Source: JBEVNR01 sp040507985 (GTDB lineage Bacteria; Pseudomonadota; Alphaproteobacteria; Rickettsiales; UBA6187). Taken from it: DNA of 64,000 nt. A program made the translations under genes and the position numbers. Positions 16,819 through 25,115 of this stretch are shown in pieces. The stretch's first letter is position 1, and each line of letters begins with the position of its first letter. The DNA is taken from the NCBI GenBank assembly GCA_040507985.1, contig JBEVNR010000002.1, positions 62,001-126,000 of the forward strand. The letters are read 5' to 3'. A model generated the notes under the pieces. It made no database searches. It was not told the DNA's origin and worked only from the letters and a program-made list of their open reading frames with translations.

Positions 16819-18837
16819 TTAAAATCCCAGGCTTTTTAGCAACGATTTGGATATCTTCTCCGCCGTGACGCCAAAATGTGCGTAGACGTCTTCAAACGGG
16901 CCGGAGGCACCGAACGTTTCGATGCAAAAGAAGTCGGCGTCCTTCCGAACGAATCGGCGCCACGGGATGCTGACGCCGGCCTCGACGACGGCGTGGCGCG
17001 CTCCTTCGGGCAACAGGGAGTCGATATATTCTTGCCCTTGTTTTTCAAATAATTCGGTGCAGGGAACGGAAAGCACGCGCACCGCGCAGCGTTCCTCCAT
17101 TTTTTTCGCCGCCTCTATGGCGATTGACACTTCCGAGCCGGAGGCGGCGATCACGACGTCGGGATGTGCGCCGGAGGCGTAGGCGACGTACGCCCCGCGC
17201 GCCGACATGTTTTCCTGCGTTTTGGCCTCGCGAAGATACGGCAATTTTTGCCGAGACAAGGCCAGCAGCGACGGCGCTTCCTCCGATTGCAGGGCCAGCT
17301 CCCAACATTCCGCCGTCTCCATCGCGTCGGCGGGGCGAAACACGAACAGATTGGGAATCGCCCGCAGCGCGGCCAAATGCTCTATCGGTTGGTGGGTCGG
17401 GCCGTCCTCTCCCAGCCCGATGGAGTCGTGCGTCATGACGTAGATGACGCGCAGCTTCATCAAGGCCGAAAGACGGATGGACGGGCGACAATAATCGCTG
17501 AACGCCAGAAACGTTCCGCCGTAGGGAATAAATCCGCCATACAGGGCCATGCCGTTCATGGCGGCGGCCATTGCGTGCTCGCGAATGCCGTAATACACGT
17601 AGCGCCCTTTAAAATCGGTGGCGGAAACGGGCGTCATGTCGGCGGTTTTGGTTAAGTTCGATCCGGTGAGGTCGGCGCTTCCTCCGATAAGCTGCGGCGC
17701 GACGGGCGACAGGGCGTTCAGTAATTTTTCCGACGCCTGGCGCGTGGCCAAGGCCGGACGCTCGTGCGCCAGGGAATGCTTGAAGGCGTCCAGCGCGCGC
17801 ATGGCCGCTTCCGGCAGACCTTTTCGGCATAAAAACGCGTCGGCGCGGCGACGCTCGTCTTCGGGCAAGGCGTCGTAGCGTTTTTTCCATTCTCCGGCAG
17901 CGTTCGGATGCGCGCGTGCGCGCCAGCAATCGTACACCTCTTTTTCAAAGGCGAAGGCCGCGCCCTTGCGTCCGAGCGTTTCGCGTAAATGGGCGATTTC
18001 TTCGTCGCCCAGCGGTGAACCGTGGCATTTTTCGGTGCCGGCCTTGTGTTTCGTACCGTACCCGATGATGGTTTTGAAGGCGATAAGGGTCGGCTTGTCG
18101 TGCGTTTGCGCCTTTTCCAGCGCGGCGTAAATAGAGGCGACGTCGTGGCCGTCCGCTTTCAGCGCCTCCCATCCGCAGGCGCGAAAGCGCATGGCGGCGT
18201 CTTCCGAGGTGGAGAGCGAGGTTTTACCGTCGATGGTAATGCCGTTATCGTCGAACAAGACGATAAGGTTTTTCAGCCGCAGATGCCCCGCCAGCGAAAT
18301 CGCCTCCTGGCTGATGCCCTCCATCAGGCATCCGTCTCCGGCCAGGACGTAGGTTTTATGGCAGATGACGTCGTCGCCCAACCGGGCGTTGGCCATGCGT
18401 TCCGCAAGGGCGAAGCCGACGGCGTTGGCCAGGCCTTGCCCTAGCGGTCCGGTGGTGGTTTCAATGCCCGGCGCCTCGCCGTATTCGGGATGGCCGGCGG
18501 CGGGGGAACCGATTTTTCTAAAATTTTTGATGTGTTCCATCGTCATGCCCTCGTACCCCGCGAAATGCAAGGCGGCATAAAGCAACATTGAGCCGTGGCC
18601 GGCGGAGAGCACGAAGCGGTCGCGGTTCGGCCATTCGGGAGAGGACGGATCGTACCGAAGGAAATACCTGAAAAGCGTCGCCGCGACGTCGGCCATGCCG
18701 AGCGGCAAGCCGGGATGGCCGGAATTGGCGCGCTCCACCGCGTCGGCGGAAAGCACGCGCAGGGCGTCCGCCATGGTTTTTATCGCGCGTTTGTCAAAGG
18801 AAGGAGGAGCGTTGTCGGCGGCAAGAGTGGAAGGCAC
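16819..18837 (-). CDS. tkt: transketolase
   Basis: Thiamine diphosphate enzyme of the pentose phosphate pathway, transferring two-carbon units between sugar phosphates. The 672 residues show the start region SADAVERANSGHPGLPLGMA, the thiamine-binding motif AGDGCLMEGISQEAISLAGH with LIVLFDDNGITIDG, and the pyrimidine-domain motifs YVYYGIREHAMAAAMNGMAL and THDSIGLGEDGPTHQPIEHL. The start is GTG at 18837, preceded by AGGGAAA at good spacing. A 17-base-spaced promoter lies just upstream. It is probably cotranscribed with tlyA and divergent from pncC. Confidence 0.96.
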   Translation of the reverse strand: MPSTLAADNAPPSFDKRAIKTMADALRVLSADAVERANSGHPGLPLGMADVAATLFRYFLRYDPSSPEWPNRDRFVLSAGHGSMLLYAALHFAGYEGMTMEHIKNFRKIGSPAAGHPEYGEAPGIETTTGPLGQGLANAVGFALAERMANARLGDDVICHKTYVLAGDGCLMEGISQEAISLAGHLRLKNLIVLFDDNGITIDGKTSLSTSEDAAMRFRACGWEALKADGHDVASIYAALEKAQTHDKPTLIAFKTIIGYGTKHKAGTEKCHGSPLGDEEIAHLRETLGRKGAAFAFEKEVYDCWRARAHPNAAGEWKKRYDALPEDERRRADAFLCRKGLPEAAMRALDAFKHSLAHERPALATRQASEKLLNALSPVAPQLIGGSADLTGSNLTKTADMTPVSATDFKGRYVYYGIREHAMAAAMNGMALYGGFIPYGGTFLAFSDYCRPSIRLSALMKLRVIYVMTHDSIGLGEDGPTHQPIEHLAALRAIPNLFVFRPADAMETAECWELALQSEEAPSLLALSRQKLPYLREAKTQENMSARGAYVAYASGAHPDVVIAASGSEVSIAIEAAKKMEERCAVRVLSVPCTELFEKQGQEYIDSLLPEGARHAVVEAGVSIPWRRFVRKDADFFCIETFGASGPFEDVYAHFGVTAEKISKSLLKSLGF

Positions 18838-18874
18838 AAGAATTTCCCTGCGAACTTATTAAGACGTCTTGCCG

Positions 18875-18903
18875 CTTATACTCCATCGCGCTTTTCCCGG
18901 CAA
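18875..18903 (-). promoter_or_regulatory. tkt promoter
   Basis: On the minus strand TTGCCG (18898-18903), exactly 17 bases and TATAAG (18875-18880). This predicts a transcript start near 18868, about 30 bases before the tkt GTG. Confidence 0.6.
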
Positions 18904-18991
18904 GAGCGCACAAAGGGAAGGAGCGCATAAAATCATCTCGTTTTTCGCGTAATTCCTATGCTCATCTGTTTTGAGCGTTGGCGGACGCCTA

Positions 18992-19020
18992 TTGCATCGC
19001 CTGCGCCTAATGGCTATAGT
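18992..19020 (+). promoter_or_regulatory. pncC-folC promoter
   Basis: TTGCAT (18992-18997), 17 bases, TATAGT (19015-19020). The predicted start near 19027 gives a short leader before the pncC ATG at 19054. It is divergent from the tkt promoter. Confidence 0.6.
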
Positions 19021-19053
19021 GTGGTTTTTCGCATGTAGTGACGGGGAAAACGC

Positions 19054-19578
19054 ATGACACACTATGCCGAACAGCGCTCGCGGGCGGATCGGGCGGCGCG
19101 ACGCTTGTCCGATTTGCTGCGGCAAACCCGTTCCCGCGTCGCCACGGCGGAATCGTGCACCGGAGGGTTGCTGGCGTCGGCCTTCGTCGATCTGCCCGGG
19201 GCGTCGGACGTGTTCGAGCGAGGTTTCGTCACCTATTCCAACGCGGCTAAAGTGGAATTATTAACGGTGCCGACCTATTACATAGACCGTTTCGGCGCGG
19301 TGAGCAAGGAAACGGCGGCGGCGATGGCCGAAGGAGCGACGCTGGCGGCGCAAGCGACGGTGGGCGTGTCCGTCACCGGAATCGCGGGGCCGGAAGGCGG
19401 AAGCGACGAGAAACCGGTGGGGTTGGTGTATGTCGGTTTCGCGATTCGCAACAAAGAAAAGTTGACGGCGACGGAAAAATTTTTCTTTAGCGGCGATCGA
19501 ACGGAAATACGGCTGCAAACCGTGGCGGCGGCATTGGAGACGACCTACCGCCGCCTTTCCGAAACCGCGCGTGGATAA
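19054..19578 (+). CDS. pncC: CinA-family nicotinamide-nucleotide amidohydrolase
   Basis: Deamidates nicotinamide mononucleotide to nicotinate mononucleotide in pyridine nucleotide salvage. The 174-residue protein is the stand-alone C-terminal CinA domain. It shows VATAESCTGGLLASAFVDLP (catalytic Ser region, about 30-50), GFVTYSNAAKVELL, GAVSKETAAAMAEGA and VSVTGIAGPEGGSDEKPVGL, all diagnostic. A GGGGAAAA stretch precedes the ATG. The following folC gene starts 8 bases after the stop, so this is the first gene of a pncC-folC-gst-plsC run. Confidence 0.93.
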   Translation: MTHYAEQRSRADRAARRLSDLLRQTRSRVATAESCTGGLLASAFVDLPGASDVFERGFVTYSNAAKVELLTVPTYYIDRFGAVSKETAAAMAEGATLAAQATVGVSVTGIAGPEGGSDEKPVGLVYVGFAIRNKEKLTATEKFFFSGDRTEIRLQTVAAALETTYRRLSETARG

Positions 19579-19586
19579 AACGAATT

Positions 19587-20894
19587 ATGACGTTCATGCC
19601 CCATTGGCCGCCAGCGATCGGCAGTCGCGACGTAAAATTTGGATTGGAGCGCGTCCGGGCGGGGCTTGCCGCTATGGGCGATCCGCATTTGCGCCTTCCG
19701 CCCGTGGCGCACGTCGCCGGCACCAACGGCAAAGGTTCGACCGTTTCCTATCTTCGCGCCATCGCCGAAGCGGCCGGATACCGCGTCCATTGCTATACCT
19801 CCCCGCATTTCCTGCATTTTAACGAACGCATCCGCCTCGCCGGCGCCCTTATCGGCGACGACGATTTATACCGATTGATGGAAGAATGCCGCTTGCGGTT
19901 GGACGGCATGGAATTAACCTTTTTCGAGGCGTCGACCGTTGCGGCGTTTTACGCGTTTGCCTCGCGCGACGCGGATCTTTTAGCGCTGGAAACCGGCATG
20001 GGAGGAAGGCTTGACGCGACGAACGTCGTCGCCCGCCCCCTCGTGACCGTCATTACGCCCGTGTCGATCGATCACGCGGAATTTCTCGGCTCCACCGTCG
20101 AAAAAATCGCGGGAGAGAAGGCAGGGATCATCAAAAAAGACGTGCCTTGCGTCGTTTCCCTGCAAGAGGACGGAGCGATGGACGTCATAAGAAATAAAGC
20201 GGAAGACGTCGGCGCGCCGCTTTTCGCCTATGAGTATGATTGGGGACTCTTGCCGCCGAGCGCGGAGGAATCGCGCTACCGCTTCGTCTGCTCGACCGGC
20301 GAGACGCCCTTTCCCGCTCCGTCCTTGCCGGGCGCGCATCAGCTCATGAACGCCGGGTGCGCCATTGCCGCCGCGCACGTCATGCGTTCGGCCCTGCCCA
20401 AAATATCCGCCGACGCCATCGCGAAGGGCGTCGCCACGGCGCGTTGGCCGGGACGGCTGCAATGGCTGACGAAAGGGGCGCTTGCCGATAAGGCAAAAGG
20501 CGGGTGGCGCATATTGCTTGACGGCGCGCACAATATCGCAGGGGCGCAGACGCTGGCCGATTATCTGCGCGACCATGTGCCGGGCGTTCCCGTCTATGCC
20601 GTTATCGGCGTGACGCGCGGGCGCGATCCGGCCGCGTTGCTTCGGCCTTTACGGGGAATCGCCGCCAAGGCGTTCGGCGTGACGGTGCGCACCGAACCCG
20701 GCTCCGCCTCGGGCGAGGAGGTCGCGCGCGCGGCGCGCGCGGAAGGATTCGACGCCGAAGGCTGCGACGACGCCGGTGAAGCCTTCGACCGCCTTCTCGC
20801 AAGCGGCGCCGCCCCGGGCGTCGTCGTGTTTTTCGGTTCCTTATATCTAGTGGCGGACATGTTGCGAATAAACAAAAACGAGGCCATTCTATGA
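19587..20894 (+). CDS. folC: folylpolyglutamate/dihydrofolate synthase
   Basis: Adds glutamate to dihydropteroate and to folates. This Mur-ligase-fold enzyme of 435 residues shows the P-loop VAHVAGTNGKGSTVSYLRAI (about 42-61), YTSPHFLHFNERIRL, LETGMGGRLDATNVV with the nucleotide- and metal-binding residues, and SIDHAEFLGSTVEKIAGEKA. The C-terminal ligase domain includes LLDGAHNIAGAQTLADYL. The start at 19587 leaves the usual N-terminus. The last four bases overlap the following gst start (ATGA), indicating translational coupling. folP, its pathway partner, is also in the window at 42.6 kb. Confidence 0.95.
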   Translation: MTFMPHWPPAIGSRDVKFGLERVRAGLAAMGDPHLRLPPVAHVAGTNGKGSTVSYLRAIAEAAGYRVHCYTSPHFLHFNERIRLAGALIGDDDLYRLMEECRLRLDGMELTFFEASTVAAFYAFASRDADLLALETGMGGRLDATNVVARPLVTVITPVSIDHAEFLGSTVEKIAGEKAGIIKKDVPCVVSLQEDGAMDVIRNKAEDVGAPLFAYEYDWGLLPPSAEESRYRFVCSTGETPFPAPSLPGAHQLMNAGCAIAAAHVMRSALPKISADAIAKGVATARWPGRLQWLTKGALADKAKGGWRILLDGAHNIAGAQTLADYLRDHVPGVPVYAVIGVTRGRDPAALLRPLRGIAAKAFGVTVRTEPGSASGEEVARAARAEGFDAEGCDDAGEAFDRLLASGAAPGVVVFFGSLYLVADMLRINKNEAIL

Positions 20895-21559
20895 CCCGCA
20901 CACTCTACCATTTTAAATTATGCCCTTTTTCGCGACGCCTGCGCGTGCACATGGCGGAAAAAAAACTTGAATTCACCCTTATCGAAGAGGCGTTCTGGGA
21001 AAAAAGACCCGATTACGCCGAGATCAACCCCGCGATGGAGGTGCCGGTGTTGCTCGAGGCCGACGGCGAATATTTTCGCGAGAGCCACGCCATTTCCGAA
21101 TATATCGAACATGCCTATCCCGAACCGCGCCTTCTCGGTTCCGGGCAAGAGGATGCGGCGGAGGTGCGCCGTCTGCTCTATTGGTGCGACATTAAGTTCC
21201 ATAACGACGTCACGCGCTACGTGCTGAACGAAAAGGCGCTGCGCTATCTGGCCGGGGGAGGGTCGCCGTCGTCCGAAGCCCTGCACGCCGCCGCCTACAA
21301 TTTGCGCCAACATATAGCCTATTTTGAACGTTTGCTCAAGGATCGCCGCTGGCTGGCCGGCAACGAATTTTCGCTGGCCGACGTGGCCCTGGCGTGCCAT
21401 CTTTCCGTCGCCGACTATTTAAGCGCGATGCGGTGGGATTCTCCCGGCGTAAAACATTGGTACTCGCTGGTGAAGTCGCGTCCGTCCTTCCGCGAACTGC
21501 TCCATGACCGGTTAGTCGGGTTCGCGCCGCCGCCCCACTATGCCAACCTTGATTTTTGA
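20891..21559 (+). CDS. glutathione S-transferase family protein (SspA-like)
   Basis: 222 residues with a thioredoxin-fold N-terminus (TLYHFKLCPFSRRLRVHMAE; CPFS in the usual active-site position) and the VPVLLEADGEYFRESHAISEYI motif that binds glutathione's gamma-glutamyl part in true transferases. A helical C-terminal domain follows (FSLADVALACHLSVADYLSA). The CPxxRR-like start resembles stringent starvation protein A and related GSTs. Whether it is enzymatic or a regulator cannot be told. It overlaps folC by four bases, and its stop overlaps the plsC frame. Confidence 0.88.
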   Translation: MTRTLYHFKLCPFSRRLRVHMAEKKLEFTLIEEAFWEKRPDYAEINPAMEVPVLLEADGEYFRESHAISEYIEHAYPEPRLLGSGQEDAAEVRRLLYWCDIKFHNDVTRYVLNEKALRYLAGGGSPSSEALHAAAYNLRQHIAYFERLLKDRRWLAGNEFSLADVALACHLSVADYLSAMRWDSPGVKHWYSLVKSRPSFRELLHDRLVGFAPPPHYANLDF

Positions 21560-21579
21560 ACGCTTTTCTCGAGTTCCGC

Positions 21580-22302
21580 ATGTCCGCCTCCCTTTCCCTG
21601 CGCGCGAGGAGCGCGTTGTTTCGCGCTCTTTTTCCGGTGTGGACGGCGCTCGTGTCGACGCTATGCCTGCCGTTGCTGCTCTATCGCGACGCGCGTAAAA
21701 TCGCGCCGGCCGGGCGCCTGTGGGGCGCCGGCACGATGTTTTTATTGAAGCATGTATGCAATCTGCGCTTTGCCGTTCGCGGAGAGGAAAACATACCGCC
21801 GGGAGCGCCCGTCATCTTCGCGTGCAAGCATCAATCCGTATGGGAGACGGCGATATTTCTTTGTCTATTTCCCCATCCCGCCTATGTGCTGAAAAAAGAA
21901 TTGCTTTCCGTTCCGTTGTTCGGCACGTTCCTGCGCCGATTGGAGATGATTGCGATAAATCGCTCCGGCGGCTCGGCGGCGATAAAGGAGTTGCAGCGTC
22001 TGGCCGCCGAAAGATTGCGGGAGGGAAGGGCGGTGGTCATTTTTCCCGAAGGCACGCGCAAACCCGTGGGCGCAACGACGGACTACCAATCCGGCGTCGC
22101 CTTTTTATACGCCGGAGCGCCGGAAGGGACGGCGGTCGTTCCGACGTCGCTGAACTCCGGCGAATATTGGAGTCCGTTTTCGCGGATAGTGCGCCCCGGC
22201 GTCATTACGATGAGCTATCGCCCTCCCATTCCGGTCGGATTGCCGCGCAAGGAATTTATGAAGGCCTTGGAGGAAAGCATAGAGAGGGGATGCGCTTTTT
22301 AA
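21580..22302 (+). CDS. plsC: 1-acyl-glycerol-3-phosphate acyltransferase
   Basis: Acylates lysophosphatidic acid to phosphatidic acid at the inner membrane. I take the ATG at 21580 (240 residues); a TTG at 21556 overlapping the gst stop is possible. A membrane segment near the N-terminus (LFRALFPVWTALVSTLCLPLLL) precedes the catalytic FACKHQSVWETAIF. This is the HX4E variant common in this subfamily instead of HX4D. The glycerophosphate-binding FPEGTRKPVGA and a later VVPTSLNSGEYW follow. It is the last gene of the pncC-folC-gst-plsC run; hemB has its own promoter downstream. Confidence 0.92.
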   Translation: MSASLSLRARSALFRALFPVWTALVSTLCLPLLLYRDARKIAPAGRLWGAGTMFLLKHVCNLRFAVRGEENIPPGAPVIFACKHQSVWETAIFLCLFPHPAYVLKKELLSVPLFGTFLRRLEMIAINRSGGSAAIKELQRLAAERLREGRAVVIFPEGTRKPVGATTDYQSGVAFLYAGAPEGTAVVPTSLNSGEYWSPFSRIVRPGVITMSYRPPIPVGLPRKEFMKALEESIERGCAF

Positions 22303-22318
22303 AGTGCATCGATTTTGC

Positions 22319-22346
22319 TTGTCTATCGCGCTTCTGCGCTTATAAT
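22319..22346 (+). promoter_or_regulatory. hemB promoter
   Basis: TTGTCT (22319-22324), a 16-base spacer and a perfect TATAAT (22341-22346). The start near 22353 leaves a leader of about 38 bases before the hemB ATG. Confidence 0.55.
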
Positions 22347-22390
22347 GCCGAAAATTTACCCTCATTATTTAGTAACGCCGAGCGCTTTTC

Positions 22391-23404
22391 ATGACCGTCG
22401 GTTATGGCCGTTTTCCCGTAAGGCGCATGCGCCGCATGCGCGACGCCCCGTGGATGCGCGACCTCGTGCGCGAAACGCGGCCGGCGCCGTCCGACCTTAT
22501 CTGGCCGACGTTCGTGACGGAGGGAAGCGCCGACGTTGCCGTTCCCTCTTTCCCCGGCGTAAAGAGGCAATGTCTGGCAAGCCTGTGCCACTCCGCAAAG
22601 CGCGCCTACGCGCTAGGGGTGCGCGCCATCATGGTTTTTCCTTACGTCGATTCGTCGCGAAAAGACGCCATCGGAACGGAAGCGACCCGTCCGGGCAATC
22701 TTATCGCGCAGGCGGTGGCGGAAATAAAGAAAGCTGCGCCGGATATAGGGGTGATATGCGACGTTGCGCTCGATCCCTACACCGATCACGGCCATGACGG
22801 CGTTTTTATGAACGGACGCATAGACAACGACGCCACGTTGCAACGCCTTTGCGAACAAGCCTTGTGTCTGGCCGACGCCGGAGCCGACATGCTCGCGCCT
22901 TCCGACATGATGGACGGGCGCGTCGGGGCGATTCGCGCGGCGCTGGACGAATCGGGACGCGCGGGGCTGCCTATCATGTCTTACGCCGCTAAATTCGCCT
23001 CGGCCTATTACGGCCCGTTTCGCCATGCTGTCGGGTCGGCGTCGGCATTGCGGGGCGGCGACAAAAAAACCTACCAGATCGAGCCGGCGAACGGGAATCA
23101 GGCCGTCCTCGACGCGTTACTTGACGCGGAGGAAGGCGCCGACATGCTGATGGTCAAACCGGCTTTGCCTTATCTCGACGTCGTCTCCCGCCTTAGGCGG
23201 GAATGCGCCCTGCCCGTCGTCGCCTATCAGGTGAGCGGCGAATATGCGATGATGCGCGCCGGCGCCGACGCGGGAGCGTTTGACTTCATGAAAATGCTGC
23301 GCGAGCAGATAATTTGCTGTAAACGGGCCGGCGCCGTTGCCGTCGCCACGTACGGCGCCTTGGAATTAGCGAAGGAATTAAAGGAACATCCCTATGACGA
23401 ATAA
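22391..23404 (+). CDS. hemB: delta-aminolevulinic acid dehydratase
   Basis: Condenses two 5-aminolevulinate molecules to porphobilinogen in haem synthesis. The 337 residues contain the two active-site lysines in SYAAKFASAYYGPFR (near 200) and MLMVKPALPYLD (near 255). The metal region reads CDVALDPYTDHGHDG. The zinc-type cysteines are replaced by Ala, Asp and Asp, so this is the magnesium/potassium-dependent class usual in alphaproteobacteria. The C-terminal YQVSGEYAMMRAGADAGAFD is conserved. The stop overlaps the start of a small coiled-coil gene by 11 bases, leading on to zapA. Confidence 0.96.
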   Translation: MTVGYGRFPVRRMRRMRDAPWMRDLVRETRPAPSDLIWPTFVTEGSADVAVPSFPGVKRQCLASLCHSAKRAYALGVRAIMVFPYVDSSRKDAIGTEATRPGNLIAQAVAEIKKAAPDIGVICDVALDPYTDHGHDGVFMNGRIDNDATLQRLCEQALCLADAGADMLAPSDMMDGRVGAIRAALDESGRAGLPIMSYAAKFASAYYGPFRHAVGSASALRGGDKKTYQIEPANGNQAVLDALLDAEEGADMLMVKPALPYLDVVSRLRRECALPVVAYQVSGEYAMMRAGADAGAFDFMKMLREQIICCKRAGAVAVATYGALELAKELKEHPYDE

Positions 23405-23579
23405 CGGCGACAGCCCCGCCGCCGTGGCGGTGCGAAAAACGGCGGAACGCTGCCACGCGGCGATCGATCGCCTCGAGGCGACGTTAGAAGCGCAGGTTAA
23501 GCGCATCGAGGAACTGGAAGGACGTTCGTCCCCGTCGAACGCGCCCTTGTTCCGCATGCCGCAACCCTCTAAGGAATAG
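23394..23579 (+). CDS. small coiled-coil protein upstream of zapA
   Basis: 61 residues. The centre, AAIDRLEATLEAQVKRIEEL, has a clear heptad pattern, so it probably forms a short coiled coil. The tail is Pro/Ser-rich. It overlaps the hemB stop by 11 bases and ends 6 bases before zapA. Small helical proteins in this position are common in alphaproteobacteria, and a link to cell division through ZapA is reasonable but unproven. I cannot name the family firmly. Confidence 0.65.
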   Translation: MTNNGDSPAAVAVRKTAERCHAAIDRLEATLEAQVKRIEELEGRSSPSNAPLFRMPQPSKE

Positions 23580-23585
23580 CCCGCC

Positions 23586-23900
23586 ATGGCCGAATTTACC
23601 ATCGAATTGGGTGACGCGTCTTATACGCTTCGATGCAACGAAAGCGACCTGCCCACCGCGCACCGCATCTGCGACAAGCTGAAGAAACGTTTCGTTGCCG
23701 CCTCCGGCGGAAAGCGCCACGTCAACTCCGCGCAATGCATGGCGCTCATGTTGTTTCGCATGGAAGAGGAGTTGGAGGAAATTTCGGACGCGCTGAACGC
23801 GCGCGGCGCAGGCATAAATGCGGACGAGGCGCTCGAATTGCTAAAAAATCTGCATCGACGGTTGGAAGAGCTTGCGAAACGGGCCGGAGGCGCTATATAA
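23586..23900 (+). CDS. zapA: cell division protein ZapA
   Basis: A small FtsZ-ring stabiliser that bundles FtsZ filaments. The 104 residues show the family N-terminus FTIELGDASYTLRCNESDLP, then the region where LKKRFVAASGG replaces the usual VDxRMxEI pattern, followed by a long C-terminal coiled coil (EELEEISDALNA ... LLKNLHRRLEELAKRA). The start has AGCCCGCC rather than a strong ribosome site, suggesting coupling to the upstream gene. The stop overlaps the -10 of the 6S RNA promoter. zapA next to 6S RNA is a widespread proteobacterial arrangement. Confidence 0.88.
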   Translation: MAEFTIELGDASYTLRCNESDLPTAHRICDKLKKRFVAASGGKRHVNSAQCMALMLFRMEEELEEISDALNARGAGINADEALELLKNLHRRLEELAKRAGGAI

Positions 23901-23901
23901 T
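23872..23901 (+). promoter_or_regulatory. 6S RNA promoter
   Basis: TTGCGA (23872-23877), an 18-base spacer and TATAAT (23896-23901) lie within the end of zapA. The predicted start, near 23908, coincides with the 5' base of the closing stem of the 6S RNA. Confidence 0.7.
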
Positions 23902-23908
23902 CCTTTTC

Positions 23909-24078
23909 GCGGACGGAGCCGGCTTGGCTTCTCGTTAGACTTTGTATTTCCCGGAGGCAACACCTTTTACGACAAGGCGTTCCCTGTTCGTCGCCTTGGC
24001 GCGGACACAATGCCTAATTTTTTACATAGGTCTCTCGGCGGATCTAACGTCGACGAAAGCAATCAAGTTCCCGTCCGC
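23909..24078 (+). ncRNA. ssrS: 6S RNA
   Basis: Binds sigma-70 RNA polymerase and mimics an open promoter in stationary phase. The call rests on position directly after zapA, its own promoter, and structure. GCGGACGG (23909-23916) is exactly complementary to CCGTCCGC (24071-24078), giving a closing stem around about 170 bases. CGTTAGA (23933-23939) can pair with TCTAACG (24043-24049), AGGCA (23955-23959) with TGCCT (24011-24015), and CAAGGCG with CGCCTTG forms the terminal hairpin. The size is typical of 6S RNA. No protein frame of note covers it. Confidence 0.8.
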
Positions 24079-24119
24079 ACTGCACGACGTCGTATCATCC
24101 GCCCATTGTTAGAATCCCG

Positions 24120-25112
24120 ATGCAATTTTTAGACGAAGCGAAAGTTTACCTCTCCTCCGGCGCCGGCGGCAACGGATGCGTCAGCTTTCGGCGCGAGGCC
24201 AACATTCCGCGCGGCGGCCCGAACGGCGGAGACGGCGGCAAGGGCGGCGACGTGATTTTTTACGTCGACGACGACCTAAACACCCTCATCGATTATCGCT
24301 ACCGCCAACATTTTCGCGCCGACAAGGGCGAAAACGGCAAGGGCAAGGACAGGCACGGCGCCGACGGCGCCTCCCTCCGGCTTCGCGTTCCCAAAGGCAC
24401 GCAAATCATTTGCGACGAAACGGACGAAATTTTGGCCGACATGTCGACGTCCGGTGAAGACGTCGCGCTGTTGCTCGGCGGCAAGGGAGGGCTAGGCAAC
24501 ACCCATTTCAAAAGCTCCGTCAATCGCGCCCCGCGCCGGGCGACGGAAGGCGAACCGTTAACCGAAACGTGGGTATGGCTTAAACTAAAATTGTTGTGCG
24601 ACGTCGGGCTGGCCGGACTTCCCAACGCGGGAAAATCGACCTTGCTGTCCGCCTCGTCGCGCGCGCGCCCCAAAATCGCCGACTACCCGTTTACCACCCT
24701 AAAGCCGCAACTTGGGGTGGTCTATAGCGACGGCAAAGAATTCGTCATGGCGGACCTTCCCGGCCTGATCGCCGGAGCGCACGAGGGCGCGGGGCTGGGC
24801 ATTCGGTTCTTAAAACATCTGGAACGTTGCCGCGTTATTCTGCATTTGGTGGACGGAACGGACGGCGACGCGGTCGAACGTTACCAAACGGTGAGGCGCG
24901 AGCTGGAAAGCTACGGCGACTCCGTCGGCGCCAAACAAGAGATCGTCGCGCTCAATAAGTGCGACGCCCTTACCGAAGACGCCATAGAGGAAAAACGCGC
25001 CGCCTTGAAGGAGGCGTGCGGCCAAAATCCCCGCCTTCTGTCCGGGGCCGCCGGATCCGGCGTCGCGGCGCTTATGCGAGAACTGGCCGCTTTGGTGGGT
25101 AAAAACGGGTAA
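24120..25112 (+). CDS. obgE: GTPase Obg/CgtA
   Basis: An essential GTPase acting in late 50S ribosome assembly. The 330 residues start with the glycine-rich Obg fold (SSGAGGNGCVSFRREANIPR, then GGPNGGDGGKGGDVIF, about 14-45). The G domain carries GLPNAGKSTLLSASSRARPK (G1), a switch region PFTTLKPQLGVV, DLPGLIAGAHEGAGLG (G3) and LNKCDAL (G4). The short C-terminus lacks the extra OCT domain. It follows 6S RNA by about 40 bases and converges on the phosphatase gene three bases after its stop. Confidence 0.96.
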   Translation: MQFLDEAKVYLSSGAGGNGCVSFRREANIPRGGPNGGDGGKGGDVIFYVDDDLNTLIDYRYRQHFRADKGENGKGKDRHGADGASLRLRVPKGTQIICDETDEILADMSTSGEDVALLLGGKGGLGNTHFKSSVNRAPRRATEGEPLTETWVWLKLKLLCDVGLAGLPNAGKSTLLSASSRARPKIADYPFTTLKPQLGVVYSDGKEFVMADLPGLIAGAHEGAGLGIRFLKHLERCRVILHLVDGTDGDAVERYQTVRRELESYGDSVGAKQEIVALNKCDALTEDAIEEKRAALKEACGQNPRLLSGAAGSGVAALMRELAALVGKNG

Positions 25113-25115
25113 GCG

